Origin: Nocardia cyriacigeorgica GUH-2 | GTDB taxonomy: Bacteria; Actinomycetota; Actinomycetes; Mycobacteriales; Mycobacteriaceae | Reading direction: 5' to 3' | Assembly: GCF_000284035.1 (NCBI RefSeq) | Contig: NC_016887.1 | Location: 4,650,001 to 4,714,000, forward strand | DNA: 64,000 bases | Shown: positions 8,837 through 17,009 of the stretch, piece by piece | Layout of the letters: each line of letters opens with the position of its first letter | Numbering within the stretch: the stretch's first letter is position 1 | Made by a program: the position numbers and the translations under genes | The notes under the pieces: generated by a model | The model's database searches: none | The model's input: only the letters and a program-made list of their open reading frames with translations | Told to the model about the DNA's origin: nothing

Positions 8837-9161
8837 GAAATTCGAATTCAACCTTCGGAATTACTTTTTCACCCCTGCGCGATGTGCGAGGGATCGTTTA
8901 TGTGCCCGGCGTCGCCATCGACGTTCATCAGATTAGAGCATCGGACGCGCAGGTCAAATGAGGTTTGCGCGAAAAAGAGACCTGAACCACAATACTTTTC
9001 GGTAACTTGCACCCGCGGTCATTCGACCAGATTCGGAATTGCCCGACGAAAGCCCTGCGTCGAGACGATTTCCGGTTCGTCCGGCACCGGCAGGGTGCCG
9101 TGACGGCCTGTGATCAGACCCACGCGCCCCGACTGCCTCGCGCTCGCCGGGTGAGCCGATC
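8837..9161. other. AT-richer intergenic region
   Basis: Holds the presumed promoter of the membrane protein gene on the minus strand (AT-rich around 8840-8875 and 8985-9005) and the 3' flank of galK. No gene, strong hairpin or RNA motif was recognised. Confidence 0.4.
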
Positions 9162-10301
9162 TCACCGCACGCGACGCGCACCTGCGGCCGGTACAGCGGT
9201 GAACACAGTCGGCGCCGGCAAACCGTTGCCCGCCAACTCGTCTCGCACCGCATCCGACACCAGTCCGACGGCCCGCTTATCGACCAGCGCGATGACGCTA
9301 CCGCCGAACCCACCCCCGACCATGCGAGCGCCATACGCGCCGGCCGCCAGCGCAGCAGCCACGACGACATCCAACGCCGGCGTCGACACCTCGAAGTCCG
9401 CGCGCAACGAGGTGTGCGAGGCGGTCAGCACCGGCCCGATCTCCCGAGGATCGGCACCCGCACGCAACAGCTCGACCACGTCGAGGACCCGCGCGTTCTC
9501 ACCGACGACGTGTCGCGCTCGACGCAGCAGCACCGGATCGTCGAGCCGTGCGAGGCCATCGAGGGAGTCGATCGCGCGCAGAGTCCGCACCCCCAGTTCC
9601 GCTGCCGCGGCGGCACATTGGCTGCGACGCTCGGCATAGCCGCTATCGGCCAGGCTGTGCGGATGCCCGGTGTCGACGACGAGTAGTTCCAACCCGGATT
9701 TCCGCAGGTCGAACGGAATCTGTTCATAAGCACCCGGTTCCGCACGGTCGAATCGCCGGACATCGAGGAACAGCGCGTGCCCCGGGGTACACAGGATTGC
9801 CGCCGACTGGTCCAGAATCCCGGTCGGCACACCCACATACCGGTTCTCCGCGGTGCGTGCCAGGTCGATCAGCTCGCGGGCGGAAAGCCCGAGCCCGAAC
9901 AAATCTCGCAGTGCGACGGCCACCGAGCAGCACAGCGCCGCCGACGACGACAAGCCCGCGCCGATCGGCACCCCGCCGTCGATGCGCAGCTCGACGCCGC
10001 CGAGGGCATGTCCGCGCCGCACGAACTCCGCGAGCACGCCCACCGGATATCGCGCCCACCTGGGCAGCACGGCCCGCTCCCGCTCGAGCCCGCCGAGTCC
10101 GAGGGCGATCGGCTCTCCCGGCCGCTGCCGCGACGACAGCACGACCTGATCGTCGCCACGGCGCCGAGCCGCACACTCGACCGTCATCGGTAGCGCGATC
10201 GGCAGCACGTATCCGTCGTTGTAATCGGTGTGCTCACCGATGACGTTCACCCGGCCGGGCGCCGCCCAGGTCGCGAAGCCGTCGTTCGAATCGTCGGGCA
10301 C
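9162..10301 (-). CDS. galK: Galactokinase
   Basis: 379 residues using the GTG at 10301 (PDDSNDGFATWA), which leaves about 15 residues before the first conserved motif; an upstream in-frame start would add 45 atypical residues. GHMP-kinase motifs are all present: APGRVNVIGEHTDYNDG (galactose recognition, near the N-terminus), PIGAGLSSSAAL (phosphate-binding loop), GILDQSA, and the C-terminal GARMVGGGFGGSVIAL. It phosphorylates alpha-D-galactose to galactose 1-phosphate with ATP, the first committed Leloir step. No galT, galE or sugar transporter is nearby, so it is isolated in this window. It is divergent from the arginine decarboxylase operon, 137 bases away. Confidence 0.88.
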   Translation of the reverse strand: MPDDSNDGFATWAAPGRVNVIGEHTDYNDGYVLPIALPMTVECAARRRGDDQVVLSSRQRPGEPIALGLGGLERERAVLPRWARYPVGVLAEFVRRGHALGGVELRIDGGVPIGAGLSSSAALCCSVAVALRDLFGLGLSARELIDLARTAENRYVGVPTGILDQSAAILCTPGHALFLDVRRFDRAEPGAYEQIPFDLRKSGLELLVVDTGHPHSLADSGYAERRSQCAAAAAELGVRTLRAIDSLDGLARLDDPVLLRRARHVVGENARVLDVVELLRAGADPREIGPVLTASHTSLRADFEVSTPALDVVVAAALAAGAYGARMVGGGFGGSVIALVDKRAVGLVSDAVRDELAGNGLPAPTVFTAVPAAGARRVR

Positions 10302-10438
10302 CGGTCCACCATACGAGACACGCCGTCCGAGCTGTGGTTTCACCGCGACACGGTGCGAGCCGGGCGATCCTCGGTCACGCTCGGTTCGAAGGGATGACCC
10401 GCCCGCCTGTCGCGGGCCCGGCCACATGGGGAGCACGT

Positions 10439-10999
10439 GTGATCAGTTCCGCCCGCCGCCGTTTCGGCCCGCCCTGGTCGCTGCGGCACCGCCGGCCCGG
10501 CCCGCGTCAGGTACCGAAGGAGCCGCTGACGATCCAGATCGCCGCGGCCACCGGCTCCGGCGCCACCGGTGTGGCCGCGTTCGACGCCGCCCTGTGCGAA
10601 CTCGGCGTCGGCGAGGCCAATCTGATCCGGCTGTCCTCGGTGATCCCGCCGCAGGCGCGCGTCTAATCCACCGGACGGATCAACACACCGATCAACTGGG
10701 GCGACCGCCTCTACTGCGTCTATGCCACTGGACACGCGAATACCCCCGGCGCGCGGGCCGCCGCGGGCATCGGCTGGACCACACGCGACGACGGCGCGGG
10801 GCTGTTCGTCGAACACGAGGCCGGCACCGCCGACGAAGTCGAACACCTTGTCCGAGCCAGCCTGGCCGACATGACCCGGCAACGCAGCGGACGCTTCGGC
10901 CCGGTTCGGGTGCGCACCACCGAAACTCGCTGCGACGACCGTCCGGTGTGCGCGGTGGTGCTGGCCGCGTTCGGCGCCTCCGGATGGGACCGACTATGA
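10439..10999 (+). pseudogene. Pyruvoyl-dependent arginine decarboxylase, interrupted by in-frame TAA
   Basis: The frame from GTG 10439 (after GGGGAG) encodes the N-terminus of a PvlArgDC-type enzyme: TIQIAAATGSGATG, AAFDAALCELGVG and the self-cleavage region IRLSSVIPP, in which the Ser-Ser bond is the expected site of chain cleavage and pyruvoyl formation. A TAA follows at 10664-10666 (codon 76). Past it, the same frame continues with textbook family sequence (NWGDRLYCVYA, GIGWTTRDDGAGLFVEHEA, CAVVLAAFGASGW) to a TGA at 10997-10999 that overlaps the next ATG. One nonsense codon therefore splits an otherwise intact gene of about 186 residues. The intact enzyme would make agmatine and CO2 from arginine. 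A sequencing error cannot be excluded. Confidence 0.85.
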
Positions 11000-11565
11000 A
11001 CGACCTGCACGTCACCGTCGAGACCACGATCGAGCCCGAGCGGGCCGAGCGATTCCACGAACTCTACGAGCAGTCCTTCGGCCCCTTACGAACCCGGGCC
11101 GCCGCCAGGCAAGTGCTGCACCGCGACGAATTCCTGGCCGAGATGAGCGATCCGCGGATCCACAAACACGTCGCGCGCACCGGCTCCGGCGAGCCCGTCG
11201 GCGTGACCACCCTGACCAAGTATCTGGAGACGGTGCCGTGGATCAGTCCCGAGTATTTCAATGCGAGATATCCTGAGCACGCGGCCCGCGATGCGATCTA
11301 TTACGCGGGTTTCACCCTTGTTGCGCCAAGTGCGCGACAGGGGGCGGCGTTCCATGTCATGATCGAATCAGTTGTCCGGGTTCTGGTGGCTGAACGTGCC
11401 GCGGTCGGCTGGGACATCTGTTCGTACAACAACACTCGGTTCTGTTTCGCCGACGGCATCCGCGCGGTGCTCGAGGAGCAGGCAGACGTCGAAGTAGCAG
11501 TTGAGGATTCCCAGACCTACTACGCGGCCCGATTCATCGGAACGGGAGCGATGAAGGGGGGCTGA
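10996..11565 (+). CDS. GNAT-like acyltransferase family protein
   Basis: 189 residues. The ATG overlaps the decarboxylase TGA (ATGA), so translation is probably coupled and would be affected by the upstream nonsense codon. The fold looks GNAT-like: an N-terminal ERFHELYEQSFGPLRTRAAARQ helix pair, strands around VARTGSGEPVGVTTL, a central YYAGFTLVAPSARQGAA region at the position of the acetyl-CoA loop, and a C-terminal strand QTYYAARF. The R-x-x-G-x-G/A signature is only loosely matched. Given the neighbour, an agmatine or polyamine substrate is a natural guess, but nothing in the protein proves it. The stop overlaps the start of the GGDEF gene (TGATG). Confidence 0.6.
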   Translation: MNDLHVTVETTIEPERAERFHELYEQSFGPLRTRAAARQVLHRDEFLAEMSDPRIHKHVARTGSGEPVGVTTLTKYLETVPWISPEYFNARYPEHAARDAIYYAGFTLVAPSARQGAAFHVMIESVVRVLVAERAAVGWDICSYNNTRFCFADGIRAVLEEQADVEVAVEDSQTYYAARFIGTGAMKGG

Positions 11566-13091
11566 TGGAACTCACCGGAGAGCAGTCGGCGGGTGGGCGA
11601 TCGCACTTCGGACATCGGTGGATCAGGTTCGTCCCCGGCGTCGCGATCGCCATGATCGTGCTACAAACTCTGCTCGATTCTCCCGCGCTGTCGCTGACGA
11701 CGATGACCGTGGTGGTGGCGGGCGCACTCACCATGATCGGTACCGGCCTGCACCGGCACCGCCCGCGACAGCCCCTGCCGTGGTACCTACTGTCGGCGTC
11801 GGCGGTGAGTTTCGCCGCGGGCATCGCCCTGCGCGATTTCGCCGACGCCCCCACCCGCCCCCTCGACGACGCCTTCACCCTGGCCGGCTATGTCGGCATC
11901 GGAGTCGCCGCGGTCTTCTGGCTGCGGCCCCGCCAGTTGCACACCGACTACGACTTATTACTCGACTCCGCGTTGATCGGCCTCGGCGCCCTGCTGGCCT
12001 CCTGGACCTTCCTGATCTCCCCCGCACTGCGCACCGACGGCCATCTCGGTCATGCCGTGGCGACGGCGATCTATCCGATTCTCGACGCGCTCTTATTGGC
12101 ACTGGTCGCCTATTCGGTGGCGACGACGACCCGTTCGGAAACCTCCCTGCGCTTGCTGCACGGTGGTCTACTGCTCGCCCTGCTCGGCGATCTCGGCTAC
12201 AACCTCGAGGTCGCGGGCACCCCGGTGGCCGGCCGTGATGTGCTGCTCGCGCCGCTGCTGCTGGCCTACACGCTGGTCGGGATCGCCGCGCTGCATCCGA
12301 CCATGACCTCGCTCGGCGCACCGCATCCCATCCATCCGCATCATTCCCGCCAGCGCGCCAGTTTCCTCGCCGTCGCGTTGATCGTGGCCTCGCTGATCCC
12401 GGTGGTGGGCTCGCGCCTGGGCACGGTGGATCGGGTGGTGGTGTCGTCGCTGTGCGCGCTGCTGCTGATCGGGGTGCTGGTGCGCAGCGAGCGCGCCATC
12501 GTGCGCAGCGCCCGCAGCGAGAAGCGCGCCCAGTACCAGGCCGACCACGACATGCTCACCGGATTGCTCAACCGGTCGGCCCTGCTGCGGGCGTTGGCGC
12601 GCAATCGCGGCCACTGGGCCGAACGGCCGCTGTGCCTGCTGTTCATCGATCTGGACGGGTTCAAGATGGTCAACGACAGCTACGGCCACGCCGTGGGCGA
12701 CGAGCTCATCGCCAATGCCGCCTCCCGGATCCGCCGGGCGGTGCGCCGCGAGGATGTGGTGGCACGCTACGGCGGCGACGAATTCGTCATCCTCGCGCCG
12801 CTGGACCGCCAAGAATCCGAGGGACTGGCCACCCGGCTGCTGGCCACCTTCATCCGCCCGTTCGAACTCAGCGCGGGCGAGGTGCCGATCACCGCGAGCA
12901 TCGGGGTGGCCTGCAGTGGGCCGCGCGCCGCCGAAGCCGACATCTACGACCTACTGCGGGAAGCGGATTCGGCGATGTACCACGCCAAGGAGTACTCCCT
13001 CGGCTACACCTTCTACGACACCTGCCGCGACGAACGCCGCACGGCACCCGACACCGCGCGGCGCCCCTGGCAGCGCGAGACCGCGGTCTGA
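11565..13091 (+). CDS. Multi-pass membrane GGDEF diguanylate cyclase
   Basis: 508 residues. About nine N-terminal hydrophobic helices (residues 20-310) are followed by a cytosolic GGDEF domain (about 325-490). The domain has DHDMLTGLLNRSALL, FIDLDGFKMVNDSYGHAVGDELI and the active-site signature YGGDEF, so the two-metal diguanylate cyclase chemistry (2 GTP to c-di-GMP) looks intact. An RxxD inhibitory site is not obvious upstream of the signature. No EAL domain is present. The membrane region resembles sensor modules of other actinobacterial GGDEF proteins with no known ligand. It is translationally coupled to the GNAT-like gene (TGATG), placing it as third gene of the decarboxylase set. Confidence 0.88.
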   Translation: MELTGEQSAGGRSHFGHRWIRFVPGVAIAMIVLQTLLDSPALSLTTMTVVVAGALTMIGTGLHRHRPRQPLPWYLLSASAVSFAAGIALRDFADAPTRPLDDAFTLAGYVGIGVAAVFWLRPRQLHTDYDLLLDSALIGLGALLASWTFLISPALRTDGHLGHAVATAIYPILDALLLALVAYSVATTTRSETSLRLLHGGLLLALLGDLGYNLEVAGTPVAGRDVLLAPLLLAYTLVGIAALHPTMTSLGAPHPIHPHHSRQRASFLAVALIVASLIPVVGSRLGTVDRVVVSSLCALLLIGVLVRSERAIVRSARSEKRAQYQADHDMLTGLLNRSALLRALARNRGHWAERPLCLLFIDLDGFKMVNDSYGHAVGDELIANAASRIRRAVRREDVVARYGGDEFVILAPLDRQESEGLATRLLATFIRPFELSAGEVPITASIGVACSGPRAAEADIYDLLREADSAMYHAKEYSLGYTFYDTCRDERRTAPDTARRPWQRETAV

Positions 13092-13099
13092 GCCGGCCG

Positions 13100-13867
13100 T
13101 CAGTCGGGCAGCTCGGCGAGCAGCTTCCTGGCCTCCTCCAATTCGGCCTGTAACTGCTCGACCTTGGCCAGCTGCGCTTCCCGGACGGCTTCCATGATCC
13201 CGCCGACCACCTCGGCGACCTCGGGATGCAGCAGCTTGGCCGCCTGCGCGACCGCGGCGCTGTTCACCGGCAGCGCCCGCACGGTGCGCTTCTTGCCGTT
13301 GACCACATCGACGCTCCACTCACCGTCGGCGGTGCCGCTGATGGTGACGGTGACCTCGGCCGACTTCGCCTTGCGCGCGGGCGCTTTGGCGGCCGGCTTC
13401 GGCTGCGCGGGCGGGGCGGGCCGGTTCGCGGGGGCCGGTTTCGCCGCACCGTTCGAGGCAGCGGGGGCCGGCTTCTCGGCGGCGGGCTTGGGGGCCGGCT
13501 GCGGCGCGGCCGGGGTGGACGCGGTGCTCGTCGGGGCCGACGGCTTGGTCACGGTGGGTGATTCCTTCCTGGTGGTCGACTTCTGGGCGGCGGCCCGGTC
13601 GCGCGCGGGCTTGGTCATCGTCACCTCGGCCGGGGAAAAGGACAGGACATCCTTGGAACCGGTGGGCCGGATCTGCAGAAAATCCCCGTCGGCGGGCTCA
13701 CCGAGAGCGATGACCTTGCCCGAACGCCCTTCCGGAATTCCCACAGCCGCCGCGGTGAACCACACCATGGGTGGTCGGCCGTCGGCGATCTCGGTGGCGA
13801 TCTGCGCAATCTCGGTGTCCGACAAGGGTTGCGGTGTGTTCTTGGACTGTGTTCGCGGCGACGACAT
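13100..13867 (-). CDS. DUF6319-like protein with Ala/Pro-rich linker
   Basis: 255 residues from the ATG at 13867, which has GGAGAG about 5 bases upstream; an upstream GTG would add 16 residues. Three parts: a conserved N-terminal domain (about 1-95, with PPMVWFTAAAVGIPEGRSGKV and PTGSKDVLSFSPAEVT), a low-complexity Ala/Pro/Lys linker (about 100-175), and a C-terminal domain (about 175-255) with VTISGTADGEWSVDVVNGKKR and an amphipathic, partly coiled-coil end (AKVEQLQAELEEARKLLAEL). The C-terminal part resembles a small DNA- or protein-binding module. The family name is from memory and function is unknown. It converges on the GGDEF gene, 8 bases apart. Confidence 0.65.
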   Translation of the reverse strand: MSSPRTQSKNTPQPLSDTEIAQIATEIADGRPPMVWFTAAAVGIPEGRSGKVIALGEPADGDFLQIRPTGSKDVLSFSPAEVTMTKPARDRAAAQKSTTRKESPTVTKPSAPTSTASTPAAPQPAPKPAAEKPAPAASNGAAKPAPANRPAPPAQPKPAAKAPARKAKSAEVTVTISGTADGEWSVDVVNGKKRTVRALPVNSAAVAQAAKLLHPEVAEVVGGIMEAVREAQLAKVEQLQAELEEARKLLAELPD

Positions 13868-14052
13868 GGTGCTCTCCGGGCAATTCTCGCGTGACGTGAC
13901 AGGGCCTGCGTGCACAGATGATGCCGCACCCCACCGACAGGTTCTCCCCGCACCCGGCGAATCCGGCCCACGCGAACGTTCCCGGACGCCGTCGCCCGAT
14001 CCGCATCGATCGGGCCGATCCCGCTACCGCGACGAGCCGGTTGCGATAAGAA

Positions 14053-14066
14053 TAGAACACGTTCTA
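14053..14066. promoter_or_regulatory. KstR-type operator
   Basis: TAGAACACGTTCTA matches the KstR consensus TNNAACNNGTTNNA at every fixed position and is an inverted repeat. It lies 87 bases upstream of the acyl-CoA synthetase start at 14154 and 186 bases upstream of the divergent DUF6319-like gene. KstR is the TetR-family repressor of cholesterol catabolism in mycolata. Confidence 0.75.
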
Positions 14067-14153
14067 GGGAACGTTGCCTTGGTGCGCGAGCCCGGAACGG
14101 GTAAGCCCGGCGGCCGCGAGGCCCGGCGGGAGCAACGAACGGCAGGAACCGCG

Positions 14154-15800
14154 ATGACCGAAACCGTCGATCAGCAGGCACGCACCATGGCCGCCATCGG
14201 CCGGCTCACCGGCCCCGGCGGGCCGTTCGAGATGACCGTGCAGCAGGTGCTCGGCGCACCCACACCGCTGCTCGTGCACCGCGAACGCAGCCTGGCCGAC
14301 GTCCTCGCGGCCTCCACCCGCTGGGGCGATCGCGACTATCTGGTCACCGAGCACACCCGCCTGTCGTTCACCGAGCACGCGGCCGCGGCGGGAGCGCTGG
14401 CGCGGGCATTGCGCGATCGCTACGGCGTCGGCAAGGGCGATCGGGTCGGCATCCTGGCCGCGAATACGCCCGAATGGGTGGTGGCGTTCTGGGCGGCGCA
14501 ATGCCTCGGCGCCATCGCGGTGGGCTACAACGCGTGGTGGGCGCCGCCGGAGATCTCCTACGGCGTCGGCCACACGACACCGTCGGTGCTGATCGCCGAC
14601 GCCCCACGCGCCGCCCGCGTCGCCGAACTCGGCCTCGACGTTCCCGTGCTCACCATGGAGGACGACGTACCGGCGCTGATCGCCGAGTTCGCCGGCGACG
14701 AGCTGCCGAACACTCCGGTCGACGAGGACGATCCCGCCGTCATCCTCTACACCAGCGGCACCAGCGGCCGCCCCAAGGGCGTGACGCATTCGCATCGCAA
14801 CGTCATCGCCGTCATCGGCTATCACCGCTTCAACGACGCGCTCGCCGCCGAAATGACCGGCACGCCCGACAATGGCGGTAGGCGTTTCCTGCTCACCTCA
14901 CCCCTGTTCCACATCGCCAGCCTGCACAATCTGGTCGTTCCGCGCCTGGTCAGCGGCGATACCGCGGTCATACACCAGGGCTCGTTCGATGCCGACCGGG
15001 TGCTGCGGCTGATCGAGCGCGAGCGGGTCAGCAACTGGGGCGCCATGCCAACCATGGCGACGCGGATGCTGGCCTGCGATCTCGGCGCCTACGATCTGTC
15101 CTCGCTGCGGGCGTTCTCGCTGAATTCGGCGCCGTCGTCGGCGGCCTTGCAGCAGCGGCTGCGCGAGCAGCTTCCGGTGGCCCGCACCGCGCTGGTCACC
15201 AGCTACGGCCTCACCGAATGCAGTACGGCGGCCACCCTGGCCGCGCCGGCCGAACTCGCCGCGTTCCCGGATACCGTCGGTCGTCCGGTGCTCGGCGTCA
15301 CGGTGGAGATCCACGACGAGACCGGCGCCCAACTCCCCGACGGCGAGGAGGGCGAGATCTGGGTGCACGGGCCGTACGTGATGCTCGGCTACTGGAACGA
15401 TCCCGCCGCGACCGCGGCCGCGATCACCCCGGACCGCAAACTGCGCACCGGCGATATCGGCGTACTCGAGGGCGGCCGGTTGCGGCTGTCCGGGCGGCGG
15501 TCGGATCTGATCCTGCGCGGTGGGGAGAACGTCTATCCCACCGAGATCGAGCAATGCCTCGACGAGCATCCGGCGGTGCTGGAGAGCGCGGTGATCGGCG
15601 TGCCCGATCCGGACCTGGGGCAGGCGGTGGCCGCGGTGGTGGTCGTCGAAAGCGCAACGGCCACCGATGAAGACGAGTTGCGCGCGTTCGCCGCCGACCG
15701 CCTGGCGTACTACAAGGTCCCGGCCCGCTGGCGGCTCACCACCACCGCGCTGCCGCGCAATGCGACCGGAAAGGTCATCCGCGCCGGCCTCGAGGCGTGA
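14154..15800 (+). CDS. Acyl-CoA synthetase, probable KstR-regulated
   Basis: 548 residues, with the ATG at 14154 after AGGAACC. AMP-forming ligase motifs in order: VGILAANTPEWVVAFWA (about residue 100), P-loop ILYTSGTSGRPKG (about 200), LTSYGLTE (about 350), LRTGDIGVLEGGRLRLSGRRSDLI (about 430), GGENVYPTEIE, and the catalytic lysine motif LPRNATGKVI near the C-terminus. It should activate a carboxylic acid as its CoA thioester. The KstR-type operator upstream, and a second one before the SnoaL-like gene, suggest a steroid- or side-chain-derived acid as substrate; that is inference. It is only distantly related to the tandem pair at 0-3 kb. Confidence 0.88.
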   Translation: MTETVDQQARTMAAIGRLTGPGGPFEMTVQQVLGAPTPLLVHRERSLADVLAASTRWGDRDYLVTEHTRLSFTEHAAAAGALARALRDRYGVGKGDRVGILAANTPEWVVAFWAAQCLGAIAVGYNAWWAPPEISYGVGHTTPSVLIADAPRAARVAELGLDVPVLTMEDDVPALIAEFAGDELPNTPVDEDDPAVILYTSGTSGRPKGVTHSHRNVIAVIGYHRFNDALAAEMTGTPDNGGRRFLLTSPLFHIASLHNLVVPRLVSGDTAVIHQGSFDADRVLRLIERERVSNWGAMPTMATRMLACDLGAYDLSSLRAFSLNSAPSSAALQQRLREQLPVARTALVTSYGLTECSTAATLAAPAELAAFPDTVGRPVLGVTVEIHDETGAQLPDGEEGEIWVHGPYVMLGYWNDPAATAAAITPDRKLRTGDIGVLEGGRLRLSGRRSDLILRGGENVYPTEIEQCLDEHPAVLESAVIGVPDPDLGQAVAAVVVVESATATDEDELRAFAADRLAYYKVPARWRLTTTALPRNATGKVIRAGLEA

Positions 15801-15814
15801 CCGGCAGGCGCCGC

Positions 15815-15901
15815 CTACCAGGAGACGATCAGCAGGAAGAGCGCGGTCTGGATGGTCTGGAGCAGACGGTTCAGATTCTGCTGGATTTCGGCGCTGCCCA
15901 T
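15815..15901 (-). CDS. 28-residue hydrophobic small protein candidate
   Basis: A 28-codon frame, too short for usual gene calling, starts at the ATG at 15901 with a textbook GGAGG 6 bases upstream. The peptide is an amphipathic Gln/Asn/Leu-rich helix (MGSAEIQQNLNRLLQTIQ) ending in a hydrophobic segment (TALFLLIVSW) before TAG. It lies antisense to nothing known, in the gap between two genes with KstR-type operators; the second operator is 145 bases upstream of its start. The spacing, strong ribosome-binding site and helical character make it a credible small membrane protein. No homologue can be named from sequence alone. Confidence 0.55.
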   Translation of the reverse strand: MGSAEIQQNLNRLLQTIQTALFLLIVSW

Positions 15902-16046
15902 GCCCGGCCTCCGTTCGTCCGGCCGACGCGCCCCCGAACGGGAGCGGTTCGGTATCACTCCAGTGTGACAGAGTGTCGCAGGCGGGAAAGCCCCAGTTCA
16001 CCGGGGCATCGACACCGCCAGGACGCTCACGGGCACGCACGAAACT

Positions 16047-16060
16047 AGAACTCGTTCTAC
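16047..16060. promoter_or_regulatory. KstR-type operator
   Basis: TAGAACTCGTTCTA matches TNNAACNNGTTNNA at every fixed position, 49 bases upstream of the GTG at 16110. It differs from the box at 14053 only in one spacer base. Confidence 0.78.
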
Positions 16061-16109
16061 TATGGGACCGGGCCGCCGTATCGCGGTTCGTTCGACGAAG
16101 GAGTTCGCT

Positions 16110-16931
16110 GTGCCCCTGGACGCATCCGGTGCGAGCCTGCTCGCCGCCGTACAGGCTTCGCCACGGGCGGTCGCCGCGCATGACCGGCAGACCTGGGTCG
16201 GCCTGTTCACCGCCGATGCGACGGTGCGCGATCCGGTCGGTGCCCGCCCGCACACCGGCCGTGCGGCCATCGAGAAGTTCTTCGATACCTTCATCGCGCC
16301 CAACACCATCGAGTTCGAGGTGGACCACGATTTCACCGGGCCGGGCGTTGTCGTGCGCGATCTGCACATCCGGACCACCATGTCGACCGGCGCGCAGGTG
16401 CTGGTGCCGATGCATCTGCGCTACGACCTGAGCGAGATCGATGGTGAGCTGCGTATCTCCCATCTCGCCGCGCATTGGGAGCTGCCGGCGATGGTCGCTC
16501 AGCTACTGCGCACGGGCACGCGCGGATTCGGGGCGGGAATGCAGCTCGGTGCTGCGCTGGTGCGCAATCAGGGGTTGACCGGTGCGGCGGGGATGGCGCG
16601 CGGATTCACCGGGGTGGGTCGCGCGGGGAAGCGGGTGGCGGCGGAGTTGTTCGACGCGGCCGCTTCGGGCGATACCGCCCATGTGCGCCGGCTGCTCGGG
16701 GCCGGCACGGTGATCGAATGTCCCGCGGGCACGGTGGTTTCCGCCGACGAGTTCACCGAGCGGGCCGAGGAGGGGCTGCGGGCCGGGAAGGTGATCGCGG
16801 CCGGGCGGTCGGTGACGGCAAGCGTCGAATTGGACGGTGCCCCTGCGGTGATCGCACTCGAATTCGACCTGGACGCACCGCGAATCCATCACGTGGTGGT
16901 GTTCACCGAGCTGGTGCCGGACCAGCCTTGA
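16110..16931 (+). CDS. SnoaL-like / ketosteroid-isomerase-fold protein, two-domain
   Basis: 273 residues from the GTG at 16110, with GAAGGAG 6 bases upstream; an ATG at 16062 overlaps the operator and is rejected. The first half (about 15-135) is an NTF2/SnoaL-type domain: AHDRQTWVGLFTADATVRDP, then PHTGRAAIEKFFDTFIAPN and MHLRYDLSEIDGELRISHLAAHWE. A hydrophobic glycine-rich segment follows (about 140-195), then a second domain that looks like a degenerate SnoaL copy (ELFDAAASGDTAHVRRLLGAG). Members bind small hydrophobic ligands such as steroids and act as isomerases, cyclases or hydratases. The operator supports a role in steroid or related lipid catabolism. The exact reaction is unknown. 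Confidence 0.75.
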   Translation: MPLDASGASLLAAVQASPRAVAAHDRQTWVGLFTADATVRDPVGARPHTGRAAIEKFFDTFIAPNTIEFEVDHDFTGPGVVVRDLHIRTTMSTGAQVLVPMHLRYDLSEIDGELRISHLAAHWELPAMVAQLLRTGTRGFGAGMQLGAALVRNQGLTGAAGMARGFTGVGRAGKRVAAELFDAAASGDTAHVRRLLGAGTVIECPAGTVVSADEFTERAEEGLRAGKVIAAGRSVTASVELDGAPAVIALEFDLDAPRIHHVVVFTELVPDQP

Positions 16932-17009
16932 AGCAGCCGGACCGTGCCCTACGCGGTCTCCTGCGGTGTGAGCCGCGAGGTCTGACCGGGCCGAACCTGG
17001 ACGTCTCCC

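Noticed and set aside
10228..10995. Upstream part of a 445-codon frame containing the GNAT-like gene
   Set aside because: It runs out of frame through the decarboxylase and is Arg/Pro-rich; the ATG at 10996 is coupled to the decarboxylase stop.
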